The notes under the pieces: generated by a model | What the model saw: the letters and a program-made list of their open reading frames with translations, nothing else | Told to the model about the DNA's origin: nothing | Database searches by the model: none | Assembly: GCA_965279255.1 (NCBI GenBank) | Contig: OZ257146.1 | Coordinates: forward strand, 1,240,001-1,304,000 | From: CAMFLJ01 sp965279255 | GTDB lineage: Bacteria; Actinomycetota; Acidimicrobiia; Acidimicrobiales; Acidimicrobilacustridaceae | Length of the DNA stretch: 64,000 nt | Reading direction: 5' to 3' | Program-made: the position numbers and the translations under genes | Part shown: positions 17,307 through 26,987 of the stretch, piece after piece | How positions within the stretch are numbered: position 1 is the stretch's first letter | Layout of the letters: every line of letters starts with the position of its first letter

Positions 17307-17819
17307 GTGACACCCCCGGCCGGTCGATCGGCGAGCACGGCGAGCAGCACGCTCGCCGACGACCAGCTGGGGGAGGTCCGCCTCGGCCTCACCCGGCTGG
17401 GGCGGTTGCTGTCGAGCCGTCGGGTGCACGCGGGCATGGCCAGCGCCGCCCGCGTCACCCTGCCCGAGCAGGCGATGAACGTCCTGCGGGCGCTCGGCGA
17501 CCGCGATCCTCTGCCCGTCGGCGACCTCGCCCGGGCGGCGCGCATGGACGCCGGTGCGGTGAGCCGCCAGGTGAAGGTGCTGGTCGACGCCGGCCTGGTC
17601 GAGCGGCGCGAGAGCCCCCAACACGGCAGCATCGTGCTGGTCGTGGCCACCCCGGAGGGCCGAGAGACCGCCCGACGCTTCGAGCGGGTGCGCAACGCCC
17701 AGCTCTCCCGGGCCCTGGCCGACTGGACCGACGACGAGCGCGAAGAGCTCGGCCGGCTCCTGCTCCGCCTCGTCGACGACCTCCAGTCGACCCCGTACCA
17801 GTCCACCGACGGCACCTGA
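17307..17819 (+). CDS. MarR-family transcriptional regulator
   Basis: 170 residues. The winged helix-turn-helix is residues about 70-115: LPVGDLARAARMDAGAVSRQ is the recognition region and LVERRESPQHGSIVLVVATP the wing. N- and C-terminal helices form the dimer interface. MarR proteins are ligand-responsive repressors. It is co-transcribed with the amidohydrolase before it, so its ligand may be that enzyme's substrate or product. GTG at 17307. Confidence 0.85.
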   Translation: MTPPAGRSASTASSTLADDQLGEVRLGLTRLGRLLSSRRVHAGMASAARVTLPEQAMNVLRALGDRDPLPVGDLARAARMDAGAVSRQVKVLVDAGLVERRESPQHGSIVLVVATPEGRETARRFERVRNAQLSRALADWTDDEREELGRLLLRLVDDLQSTPYQSTDGT

Positions 17820-17826
17820 CCCTGCT

Positions 17827-17874
17827 CCGGTGGCTCGTTCGGGCACGCTCCAGCGTGCTGAGACGAGCCACCGG
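17827..17874. repeat. REP-like double-hairpin element, copy 1
   Basis: Outer stem CCGGTGGCTCGT (17827-17838) pairs perfectly with 17863-17874. Inner stem GCACGCT/AGCGTGC (17843-17849 with 17852-17858) has a 2-base loop. It is one of four copies in the window and lies between convergent genes; it may also terminate transcription. Confidence 0.8.
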
Positions 17875-17884
17875 TGGTGGTCAC

Positions 17885-17924
17885 TGGCTCGTTCGGGCAC
17901 GCTCCAGCGTGCTGAAACGAGCCA
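17885..17924. repeat. REP-like double-hairpin element, copy 2
   Basis: Same core and same orientation as copy 1, starting 10 bases after it. The outer stem is shorter (TGGCTCGT at 17885-17892 with 17917-17924) and the inner stem GCACGCT/AGCGTGC is identical. The tandem arrangement resembles the BIME clusters formed by bacterial REP sequences. Confidence 0.8.
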
Positions 17925-17936
17925 CCGGTGGGTGGG

Positions 17937-18977
17937 TCAGTCGGGGGTGACGACCGCGCGGCCGCGCAGGGTGCCGGCCTCCATGGCCTCGTAGGCCTCG
18001 GCGACCTGATCGAGGGGGAACACGTCGACGTCGACGCGGATGCGGCCGGCATCGGCGAGGGCGAACACATCGAGGGTGTCGGCGATGGTGGGCGCCTGGA
18101 AGGTGAACACCTCACCGTCCTTGGGCAGCAGGTTCATCAGCGTGCCCTGGATCTGGCCCATGCCCGCCCCGACCAGCGCGTAGGCGCCGCCCCGACGGGT
18201 GATCTGCAGCGACGTGGCGATGGTGGGGTCGATGCCGACGAAGTCGAACACCGCGTCGGCGCCCTCGCCGCCCGTCAGCGCCAGGATGTCGCCCGCGGTG
18301 TCGGGGGTGGTGCCCTCCATGGTGACGTGGGCGCCGAGCTCGGTGGCGTAGGCCAGCCGGGCCGGCACGACGTCGACGGCGATCACCCGCGTGCCGGTGA
18401 GCAGCCCCAGGTACTGGATGGCGTAGCTGCCGAGGCCGCCGGCACCGATCACCACGGTGGTGCCGCCGGGGTGGATGCGGTGCAGGGCCCGACGAACGGC
18501 GTGGTAGCTGGTGGCCCCGGCGTCGGTGAGGGGCCCGGCCACCACCGGGTCGAGCCCGTTCAGCCGCACCAGCTCACGGGTGCTGTGCACGAGCATGTAG
18601 CGGGCCAGCCCGCCGTCCATGCCGTAGCCCCGGCCGGCGAAGGAATCGGCGCAGTTGTTGTCCTCCCCGCGGGCACACCAGCTGCAGTGGCCACACGACC
18701 GGGGCGAGATCACCGCGACCGCGTCGCCCTCGGCGAAGCCGGTGACGCCCGGGCCGAGCACCGCCACCCGGCCGCCGACCTCGTGGCCGAGGGTGAACGG
18801 CACCTTCCAGCCGACGGCCTCCCCGATCTCGCCGGGCATCTGGGCCATGCCGATGTCGGAGTGGCACAGGCCGTTGCCCGCCACCTCCACCACGACCTGG
18901 CCGGGGCCCGGCTCGGGCACCGCCGCTTCGGTGAGCTCGGGTGCGTGCTGCCACTCGACGATCCGGTAGGCCTTCAT
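17937..18977 (-). CDS. Zinc-dependent alcohol dehydrogenase (MDR superfamily)
   Basis: 346 residues. The catalytic zinc ligands lie in GLCHSD and TLGHEVGG. A structural zinc site is formed by CGHCSWCARGEDNNC. The Rossmann motif is VVIGAGGLGSYAIQYLG. It oxidises an alcohol to an aldehyde or ketone with NAD(P)+. ATG at 18977 follows GGGGGAAACG. It is divergent from the acyl-CoA synthetase gene (19077); the pair would convert an alcohol onwards to a CoA thioester if an aldehyde dehydrogenase joins them. Confidence 0.92.
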   Translation of the reverse strand: MKAYRIVEWQHAPELTEAAVPEPGPGQVVVEVAGNGLCHSDIGMAQMPGEIGEAVGWKVPFTLGHEVGGRVAVLGPGVTGFAEGDAVAVISPRSCGHCSWCARGEDNNCADSFAGRGYGMDGGLARYMLVHSTRELVRLNGLDPVVAGPLTDAGATSYHAVRRALHRIHPGGTTVVIGAGGLGSYAIQYLGLLTGTRVIAVDVVPARLAYATELGAHVTMEGTTPDTAGDILALTGGEGADAVFDFVGIDPTIATSLQITRRGGAYALVGAGMGQIQGTLMNLLPKDGEVFTFQAPTIADTLDVFALADAGRIRVDVDVFPLDQVAEAYEAMEAGTLRGRAVVTPD

Positions 18978-19076
18978 CGTTTCCCCCATGGGTCGCAGTC
19001 TGGCACCGCGCTCGGTGCGGCGTGGCGCTGCCCGGCACGGCATGATGTGTCGTCCGATCGAACAGGGGAGTCGAGC

Positions 19077-20651
19077 GTGGGTTCAGCAGGTTCGGTAGAG
19101 CAGGCGACGACGATGTGGGCACTGGTCGAGGCGAGGGCCGCGGCGTCGCCCGACGTGGTCGTGCTCTACGACGGTGACGATCGTGAGATCACCTTCGCCG
19201 AGCTGCGCGACCGCGCCGAGCGGGTGGCCGCCGGGCTCCACGACCTCGGTGTCGTCCATGGCACCCGGGTCACCTGGCAGCTCCCGACCCGCATCGAGAC
19301 GGTGGTGCTGTCGCTCGCGCTGGCCCGCCTCGGTGCGGTGCAGAACCCGATCCTCCCGCTCTACCGCGACCGCGAGGTCGGGTTCGTCGTGTCGCAGGTC
19401 GGTGCCGAGTTCTTCTGCGTGCCCGGCGAGTGGAACGGCTTCGACTTCGTGGCCATGGCCGACCGCATCAAGGCCGAGCACGGCATCGATCCGACCGTGC
19501 TCGTCACCTACGACTCGCTGCCCGAGGGCGACCCGTCGACCCTCCCGCCGGCCCCCACCGACGGTGACGAGGTCCGCTGGATCTACTACACCTCCGGCAC
19601 CACCTCGGCCCCGAAGGGCGTGCAGCACAGCGACGGCACCCTGATGGCGGGCGGCCTCGGCCTGGCCGACGCGGTGAAGCTCAGCGCCGACGACATCGGC
19701 TCGATCGCCTTCCCGTACTCCCACATCGCCGGCCCCGACTACCTCATGACCCTGCTCTACCGTGGGTGCGGCGCGGTGCTGGTCGAGGCGTTCAAGCTCG
19801 ACGAGGCCGTCGAGCTGTTCTCCCGCAAGGGCGCCACCATGGCCGGCGGCGGGCCCGCGTTCTACCAGATGTACCTGGCCAAGCAGCGCACGCAGCCCGG
19901 CACCCCGATCATCCCGTCGCTGCGCCTGCTCTCGGGTGGCGGCGCTCCGAAGCCCCCGGAGATGTACACGGAGGTCAAGGAGGAGATGGGCATCCCGGTG
20001 TGCCACGGGTACGGCATGACCGAGTGCCCGATGATCGCCCAGGGCGGCCCCGACGACACCGAGGCCCAGCTCATGTACACCGACGGGCCGCCCGTCACGG
20101 GCATCTCGATCCGCATCGTCACCCTCGAGGGCGACGTCGCCCCGCAGGGCACCGACGGTGAGGTGCGGGTGAAGGGCCCCATGGTGTTCAAGGGCTACAC
20201 CGACCCCACGCTCGACGCCGACGCCTTCGACGGCGACGGCTGGTTCCGCACCGGCGACCTCGGCCACCTCGACCCCGACGGGCACGTCGTGCTCACCGGC
20301 CGCCTCAAGGACGTCATCATCCGCAAGGGCGAGAACATCTCGGCCAAGGAGATCGAGGACCTCCTCTACCAGCACCCCAAGGTGGGCGACGTGGCCGTGA
20401 TCGGCCTCCCCGACCGCGAGCGGGGCGAGCGGGTCTGCGCGGTCGTCGAGACCGCCACGGGCGCCGAGCCGCTGGAGTTCGCCGAGATGGTCACCTACCT
20501 CAAGGACCACGAGCTCATGGTCCAGAAGATCCCCGAGCAGCTCGAGGTCGTCGAGGCCCTGCCCCGCAACAACACCCTGGGCAAGATCCTCAAGACCGAC
20601 CTGCGCGACCAGTTCCGCGACAAGCCCTGGAGCCCCGCCCCGCGGTCGTGA
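19077..20651 (+). CDS. Acyl-CoA synthetase (AMP-forming)
   Basis: 524 residues of the ANL superfamily. The P-loop is YYTSGTTSAPKG, the A5 motif is GYGMTE, the A7/A8 region reads DGWFRTGDLGHLDPDG and GRLKDVIIRKGENISAKEIE, and the catalytic C-terminal lysine is in LGKILKTDLR. It activates a carboxylic acid with ATP and CoA; the substrate class cannot be read from the sequence. GTG at 19077 follows AGGGGAG. Divergent from the alcohol dehydrogenase. Confidence 0.92.
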   Translation: MGSAGSVEQATTMWALVEARAAASPDVVVLYDGDDREITFAELRDRAERVAAGLHDLGVVHGTRVTWQLPTRIETVVLSLALARLGAVQNPILPLYRDREVGFVVSQVGAEFFCVPGEWNGFDFVAMADRIKAEHGIDPTVLVTYDSLPEGDPSTLPPAPTDGDEVRWIYYTSGTTSAPKGVQHSDGTLMAGGLGLADAVKLSADDIGSIAFPYSHIAGPDYLMTLLYRGCGAVLVEAFKLDEAVELFSRKGATMAGGGPAFYQMYLAKQRTQPGTPIIPSLRLLSGGGAPKPPEMYTEVKEEMGIPVCHGYGMTECPMIAQGGPDDTEAQLMYTDGPPVTGISIRIVTLEGDVAPQGTDGEVRVKGPMVFKGYTDPTLDADAFDGDGWFRTGDLGHLDPDGHVVLTGRLKDVIIRKGENISAKEIEDLLYQHPKVGDVAVIGLPDRERGERVCAVVETATGAEPLEFAEMVTYLKDHELMVQKIPEQLEVVEALPRNNTLGKILKTDLRDQFRDKPWSPAPRS

Positions 20652-20697
20652 CCGTCGGCCCGGTCCGGGGAGCCCCGGGACGGGTGGCGTCTCGTCG

Positions 20698-21378
20698 CTA
20701 GGAGGGCTCGGCCGCGAGGTCGTGGGCCAGGTCGAGCAGCTGGTCGACCATGCGCCGCACCTCGGCGGCCGCGATCCGCACGTGGCGCACGGCGTCGGCC
20801 TGCTCGGCCGGGAGCTCGTCGGCGTCGAGCAGTTCGGCGAACCCCTCGAGCGCGTTCAGCGGCGTGCGCAGGTCGTGGGCGACCTGGGACAGGAAGAGGG
20901 TCTTGGCCCGGTCGGCCTGCTCGGCGAGGCGCCGAGCCCGCTGGGCGTCGGCCTCGGCGAGGTGCAGGCGCACCTCGGCGGCGCGCCGGGCGCTGATGTC
21001 GTGGGAGAACACCGCCACCGCCCCGTCGAGGGGGAGCACCTGCTGGCGCAGCCACCGCGGTGAGCTGAAGGCCGTCGCGACCTGGATCTCCTCGACCAGG
21101 AGCTCGCCGGTGGTCATGGCGAGGGTCCAGTGCGCGACCAGGTCAGCCGCCTGCTCGGCGCCGAACACCTCGATCACGCTGCGGCCCACCAGCGCCGACC
21201 GGGGCCGTCTCAGCAGCTCCACCGCCTGCAGGTTGGAGAAGCGGAACACGAAGTCGACGATCTCGCCCTGCTCGTCGGTGACGGCCTCCACGATGGAGAG
21301 GCCGTCCATCGTGCGCTCGGCGATCTGCGCGAACCACTCGGGGTCGGTCGCCCCCGCGTCGGATCCGTCGCTCGCCAT
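20698..21378 (-). CDS. PAS domain plus HisKA phosphoacceptor domain without a kinase ATPase domain
   Basis: 226 residues. A PAS-like domain spans about residues 10-125, followed by a helical linker and a HisKA helix pair, FLSQVAHDLRTPLNALEGF, containing the H-box histidine. The protein ends about 35 residues after the H-box helix pair, so the HATPase_c domain with N, G1 and G2 boxes is absent. Only 46 bases separate its stop from the next gene end. It is either a naturally short dimerisation/phosphotransfer protein or a truncated sensor kinase. No membrane segment or response regulator lies nearby. Confidence 0.75.
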   Translation of the reverse strand: MASDGSDAGATDPEWFAQIAERTMDGLSIVEAVTDEQGEIVDFVFRFSNLQAVELLRRPRSALVGRSVIEVFGAEQAADLVAHWTLAMTTGELLVEEIQVATAFSSPRWLRQQVLPLDGAVAVFSHDISARRAAEVRLHLAEADAQRARRLAEQADRAKTLFLSQVAHDLRTPLNALEGFAELLDADELPAEQADAVRHVRIAAAEVRRMVDQLLDLAHDLAAEPS

Positions 21379-21423
21379 GTCCCGAGGATATTGCGGACGG
21401 CCGTGGCGGGAGGTGCAGGCGGC

Positions 21424-23007
21424 TCAGCGCAGCGCGAGCGGGCGCAGCACGGCGAAGGTGCCGTTGGCGACCCAACCGGGCACCCGTTCGTAGGTGAGGC
21501 CCACCCCGATGGCGTGGATGATCATCCCGCCGCCCACATAGAGACCGGTGTGCCCGTCCATCAGGAAGACGTCGCCGGGCTCCATCACCGCCAGATCGAT
21601 GTGGTCGGCGACCTGGGTGGCCATGAAGGAGGGGTTCGCCTCCATGGCGTAGGTGGTGGCGGGGACCCCGATACCGATGCGGCGGTAGGCGCTGCTCACG
21701 AAGCCCGAGCAGTCGAAGAAGCCGGACCCGAAGCGGTTGGTTCCCATGGGGCACTCCGGGTCCTGCGGTCGTGCCTCGACGCCGAGGCACTGGGAGTAGG
21801 GGGTGCCGAGGCGGCCCATCGCCCAGTCGATCATGCCGAGCACGTCACCGGGGGCGAGGTTGGTGTCGCTCGTGTCGAACTGCGGGCTTCCGTCGCCGAC
21901 GCCTGCACGGGGGTCGTCGGGGACCCTGCCCATGTCGAGGTCGTCGGTGCGGGCGTAGCGGCGGGCAGTGCCCAGGGCGACGGTCGACTGCTGGCCCTCG
22001 CCGAGCAGGGCGCCCACGGCCCGGTCGAGGGGGGCGAAGGTGTCGAGCCGGGCGTTCGGCGCGCAGAGCGACTCGGCCGTGGTGCGGGCGGCGTCGAAGA
22101 GGTCGTCGGGGGAGGAGGTGCCGTCACCGTCACCGTCGGTCGCGAACGCGGTCCAGGTGGCGGTGGAGACCTGCATGGGCCCGACGGCGACGTCGGCCGT
22201 GTCGTCGCCGTCCACGGTGCCCTGGTCGGTGTCCGGGGCCTTGGCCCCGCGCACGCCCCGCAGCTCGGGCTGCACCCGGCCCAGGTGGTCGATCGACGCG
22301 CCCTGGCTGCGGCCGTGGCCGGAGCCGATGCGGCCGATGCCGGCGAGCACGGCGGCGGAGAGGCGGCACTCGGAGTGGGCCTGGTCGGCGGCAGCGGCGG
22401 CATCGCGGTACGCGATGTAGGCCACGGCCGGCAGGTCACGGGCGCCTGTGTCGGCGATGGCCTGGTCGGCCGTCGTCCCTGCCTCGTCGGCTGCGGCGAG
22501 GGCCTCGTCGTGGTCCTTCGACGCGTGGTCGAGGTCGTCCTGGCGCTCGTCGAGCGCCTTGGCCGCGTCCCGCTCGGCCTTCGCGGTCTCGCGCTGGCGG
22601 TCCTTGGCTCGGTCGAGGATCTGACGCCGCCCCGACAGGGCGAGGTACATCGAGCCGTTGAGGACCTCGTCGTCGGCACCCTGGCGCACGTAGTACTCGG
22701 CGCTGAGGGTGGCGTAGCGGGCCCGTTGCTCGGCGAGGCGGGCGTCGGCCGCGGTGCGGGCCGCGGTGGCCCGGTCGAGGGTGGACCGGGCGTCGTCGCG
22801 CGCGCGTTCGGCGTCGCGGAGCGTGGCCTCGGCCGCGGCGAGCTCGGTGCGGGTCGACTGGTAGGCGTCGACGGCCGATGCGACCTGCTTCGACGGATCG
22901 GCAGCGGCCGGGCTCGCGAGATCGAGCGCGGGTGTCGCCAGAGCGGCCACGAGGGCGACGGCGACCAGGGCGCGGTGACCGAGCCCCTTGCTGCGGGAGA
23001 GGAACAT
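21424..23007 (-). CDS. Secreted NlpC/P60 peptidoglycan hydrolase with coiled coil and degenerate transglycosylase-like domain
   Basis: 527 residues. A signal peptide (residues about 1-37) is followed by a long coiled coil (about 40-195), then a lytic-transglycosylase-like domain (about 205-330, AAVLAGIGRIGSGHGRS, GPMQVSTATW) and a C-terminal NlpC/P60 domain. NlpC/P60 residues are visible: catalytic Cys in FDCSGFVSSAY and His in GHTGLYVGGG. The transglycosylase motif normally has Glu before Ser-Gly-His; here it is Gly. The protein probably cleaves stem-peptide links during wall remodelling. ATG at 23007 (GTG at 23010 is an alternative). The palindrome at 23043-23058 lies in its promoter region. 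Confidence 0.87.
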   Translation of the reverse strand: MFLSRSKGLGHRALVAVALVAALATPALDLASPAAADPSKQVASAVDAYQSTRTELAAAEATLRDAERARDDARSTLDRATAARTAADARLAEQRARYATLSAEYYVRQGADDEVLNGSMYLALSGRRQILDRAKDRQRETAKAERDAAKALDERQDDLDHASKDHDEALAAADEAGTTADQAIADTGARDLPAVAYIAYRDAAAAADQAHSECRLSAAVLAGIGRIGSGHGRSQGASIDHLGRVQPELRGVRGAKAPDTDQGTVDGDDTADVAVGPMQVSTATWTAFATDGDGDGTSSPDDLFDAARTTAESLCAPNARLDTFAPLDRAVGALLGEGQQSTVALGTARRYARTDDLDMGRVPDDPRAGVGDGSPQFDTSDTNLAPGDVLGMIDWAMGRLGTPYSQCLGVEARPQDPECPMGTNRFGSGFFDCSGFVSSAYRRIGIGVPATTYAMEANPSFMATQVADHIDLAVMEPGDVFLMDGHTGLYVGGGMIIHAIGVGLTYERVPGWVANGTFAVLRPLALR

Positions 23008-23042
23008 CACCTGAGGTTGTCGGCCGCTGAGGGGCGAACCCT

Positions 23043-23058
23043 TAGGCCGAATGGCCTA
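23043..23058. promoter_or_regulatory. TAGGCCGAATGGCCTA palindrome, copy 1
   Basis: TAGGCC-GAAT-GGCCTA is a perfect 6-base inverted repeat about 36 bases upstream of the NlpC/P60 gene. Near-identical copies occur at 55392-55407 and 55425-55440, again upstream of genes. Probably a binding site of an unidentified regulator. Confidence 0.5.
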
Positions 23059-23147
23059 CTTCTGCGGGCGACTGCCTCAGGCGCGCTCCCGGGCGGTCGG
23101 TGGGGCGCCGAGCGACGACCCACGGACCTCCGGTCAGCTGTCCCCGA

Positions 23148-23459
23148 TCAGAGATCGAGATCGGTGGTGGCCAGGGTCCAGCGCTGGGCCCGCAACGAGG
23201 TGCGGCGCTTCCAGAACGGCGTCTTCCAGTGCTTGACCTGACGCGAGCCGGTTCGGGGCTCGGGGCGTTCCCCGACCTCCCCGTAGCCGTGTCGACGCAC
23301 GTCCTGAGCGATCACGAGACCGTCAGGATCGACGCCGTAGACGGCTTCGCGCAGCTGGAGCGTGGCCTGGTGGCGGACCTTTCGGTGCTCCACCTGACGC
23401 ATGTCGCGAGCGGGGATGACCCGTCCGTCGCGACGCTGGCCACGATGCCGTGCTCCCAT
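23148..23459 (-). CDS. Small basic protein of unknown function
   Basis: 103 residues, rich in Arg, His and Lys. It begins MGARHRGQRRDGRVIPARD and ends with a KHWKTPFWKRRTSLRAQRW segment, which looks like a nucleic-acid- or ribosome-binding tail. Support for a real gene: an excellent ribosome site (GGAGGT, 6 bases before ATG 23459) and actinobacterial codon use. No enzyme motif is visible. The ORF continues upstream to 23714, but the extension overlaps the fumarase gene and lacks character, so the internal ATG is preferred. Confidence 0.65.
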   Translation of the reverse strand: MGARHRGQRRDGRVIPARDMRQVEHRKVRHQATLQLREAVYGVDPDGLVIAQDVRRHGYGEVGERPEPRTGSRQVKHWKTPFWKRRTSLRAQRWTLATTDLDL

Positions 23460-23479
23460 GGGCGTACCTCCGGGGCCGG

Positions 23480-23512
23480 GGTCCGCCCACCTGTTCCAGC
23501 CTGGGGCGGACC
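23480..23512. terminator. Hairpin downstream of fumarase
   Basis: GGTCCGCCC (23480-23488) pairs perfectly with GGGCGGACC (23504-23512) across a 15-base loop, between the fumarase stop and the small basic protein's ribosome site. It may terminate fumarase transcription or act in the leader of the small gene. Confidence 0.4.
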
Positions 23513-23625
23513 TTGGGTACGCCCACTGTGCCCCAGTGGCGCGGGGCGCGCCACCGGTTCCGCGAACTTCTTCGTGTCGGGTCCCTGACGCGGGGTGCCC
23601 GGTGGGCACGGCGCGTGTCGTGAGG

Positions 23626-25263
<1,638 letters not shown>

Positions 25264-25294
25264 GGGGCGAACGGTACCGCCGGGCCCGGTGCCC

Positions 25295-26179
25295 CTACGA
25301 ACCGGCCGGGTCGGCGAGGCCGAAGCGCTTGCGCACGCTGCGCTCGATCCGCCCGAAGACGAGCGAGTCAGCGAGGATGCCGATCACGAGGATGACGATC
25401 ATCACCGACAGCAGCCATTCGACGTCGCTGACGTCGCGTGCGTTCTGGAGCTGGGCCCCGAGCGACGGCGTGCCCTTGATGATGACGAGCAGCTCGCCGG
25501 CCAGCAGCGAGCGCCAGGCGAAGGCCCAGCCCTGCTTGAGGCCGCCGGCGAAGGTCGGCAGTGACGCGGGGAGGATCACGTGGCGCCAGAGGTTGGTGCC
25601 CTTCGCCCCCAGCACCCGACCGGCTCGGACGAGGATCGGCGGCACGTTGTCGATGCCGGCGATGAGCCCGTTGGCGATGGCCGGGGCCGCGCCGAGGATG
25701 ACCACGAACAGGATGGCCGTCTCGTTGAGCCCGAACAGCAGGATGGCGAGCGGGAACCAGGCGATCGACGGCATGGTCTGCAGGCCGGTGATCATCGAGC
25801 CGACCGCAGAACGCAGGATGCGGCTGCGGGCGACGAGCATGCCGATCACGACCCCGATCACGAGAGCCAGCCCGTAGCCGGCGAGCGCCCGCTTCAGGGT
25901 GAGCCAGACGCCCTTGGTGATGCTGCCGTCCTGGATGCCCTCCCACAGGGTGCGGAAGACGGGACCGGGCGGCGGCAGCTGGTAGGGCTTCTTCCAGCCC
26001 GACCACACCACGATCTGCCACAGCAGCAGGGCGAGCGCGACGGCCGCGACCTTGGGCCAGGTGGCCGACCAGAGGCGGGTGGCCCACTCGGCCCGGGGTG
26101 CGGGGGCCAGCTCGAGGGCGTCGAGGCCGGAGAGCTCCTCGTCGAGCTCGCGCTCGTTCTCGTCAGTGATCGGTGGCAT
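25295..26179 (-). CDS. ABC transporter permease (sulfonate/nitrate/taurine type)
   Basis: 294 residues. After a hydrophilic N-terminus of about 40 residues there are six membrane helices and the BPD_transp_1 domain with the ATPase-contact loop RAGRVLGAKGTNLWRHVILPASLP (EAA loop). It is the membrane part of the transporter encoded with the ATPase and binding protein just upstream. ATG at 26179 follows GAAGAGGTG and lies within the last bases of the ATPase gene (17-base overlap). Confidence 0.9.
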   Translation of the reverse strand: MPPITDENERELDEELSGLDALELAPAPRAEWATRLWSATWPKVAAVALALLLWQIVVWSGWKKPYQLPPPGPVFRTLWEGIQDGSITKGVWLTLKRALAGYGLALVIGVVIGMLVARSRILRSAVGSMITGLQTMPSIAWFPLAILLFGLNETAILFVVILGAAPAIANGLIAGIDNVPPILVRAGRVLGAKGTNLWRHVILPASLPTFAGGLKQGWAFAWRSLLAGELLVIIKGTPSLGAQLQNARDVSDVEWLLSVMIVILVIGILADSLVFGRIERSVRKRFGLADPAGS

Positions 26180-26987
26180 GGCGGCGCACCTCTTCTCGCA
26201 GGCGGGCGGTGATCTCACCGGCGAGGGCGGACACGTCGCGGTCCTCGATGCGGCGGGGGCGGTCGAAGGGGACGTCGAAGCCGGCCACGACGCGGCCCGG
26301 GCGGCTCGAGAGCACCTCCACCCGGTTGGCCAGGCGCACGGCCTCACGGACGTTGTGGGTGACGAACAGGCAGGTGAAGGCCCGCTCGACCCAGAGGCGC
26401 TCGAGCTCGTCGTGGAGCAGGTCGCGGGTCATGGCGTCGAGGGCGCCGAAGGGCTCGTCCATGAGCAGGATGTCGGCCTGCTGGGCGAAGGCCCGGGCGA
26501 TGGCGACCCGCTGGCGCATGCCGCCGGAGAGCTCGTGGGGCTGCTTGTCGGCGAAGTCGTTGAGGTGGACGGTCTCCAGGAGGTCCTCGACGATCGCCGG
26601 GCGCTCACGCTTGGGCACCTTGCGCAGCTTGAGGGCGAGCGACACGTTCTGGGCCACCGTGAGCCACGGGAACAGCGCCGCCTCCTGGAACATGAGGGCG
26701 CTGCGGCCGGTCACCGCGACCTCCCCCCGGGTGGGGGTGTCGAGGTCGGCCAGCAGGTTCAGCAGCGTGGACTTGCCGCAGCCGCTGGCGCCCACGAGGG
26801 CGACGAATCCGCCGGTGGGCACCTCGAGGGAGATGCGGTCGAGAGCGATGACGGCGCCCTCTCCCCGGCCGAAGGCCTTGGAGACGCCCTGGACGCGGAT
26901 CGCCCCGGCACCTGTGGTGCCGGGGCCGGATGCGGGGGATCCGCCGGAAGAGCTGGTCTCCTGGAATGGTTCGGACACAGTGGTCAC
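26163..26987 (-). CDS. ABC transporter ATP-binding protein (SsuB/TauB type)
   Basis: 274 residues. Walker A GASGCGKST, Q-loop MFQEAALFPW, signature LSGGMRQR, Walker B ILLMDEPFGALD and the switch histidine in VTHNVREAV are all intact. The first 30 residues are a Ser/Gly/Pro-rich extension. GTG at 26987 overlaps the binding-protein stop (GTGA). Confidence 0.93.
   Translation of the reverse strand: MTTVSEPFQETSSSGGSPASGPGTTGAGAIRVQGVSKAFGRGEGAVIALDRISLEVPTGGFVALVGASGCGKSTLLNLLADLDTPTRGEVAVTGRSALMFQEAALFPWLTVAQNVSLALKLRKVPKRERPAIVEDLLETVHLNDFADKQPHELSGGMRQRVAIARAFAQQADILLMDEPFGALDAMTRDLLHDELERLWVERAFTCLFVTHNVREAVRLANRVEVLSSRPGRVVAGFDVPFDRPRRIEDRDVSALAGEITARLREEVRRHATDH

Noticed and set aside
20698..21378. 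Pseudogene of a full sensor histidine kinase.
   Set aside because: The frame is intact with a proper stop and no remnant of an ATPase domain follows, so it is reported as a short gene with the truncation noted.
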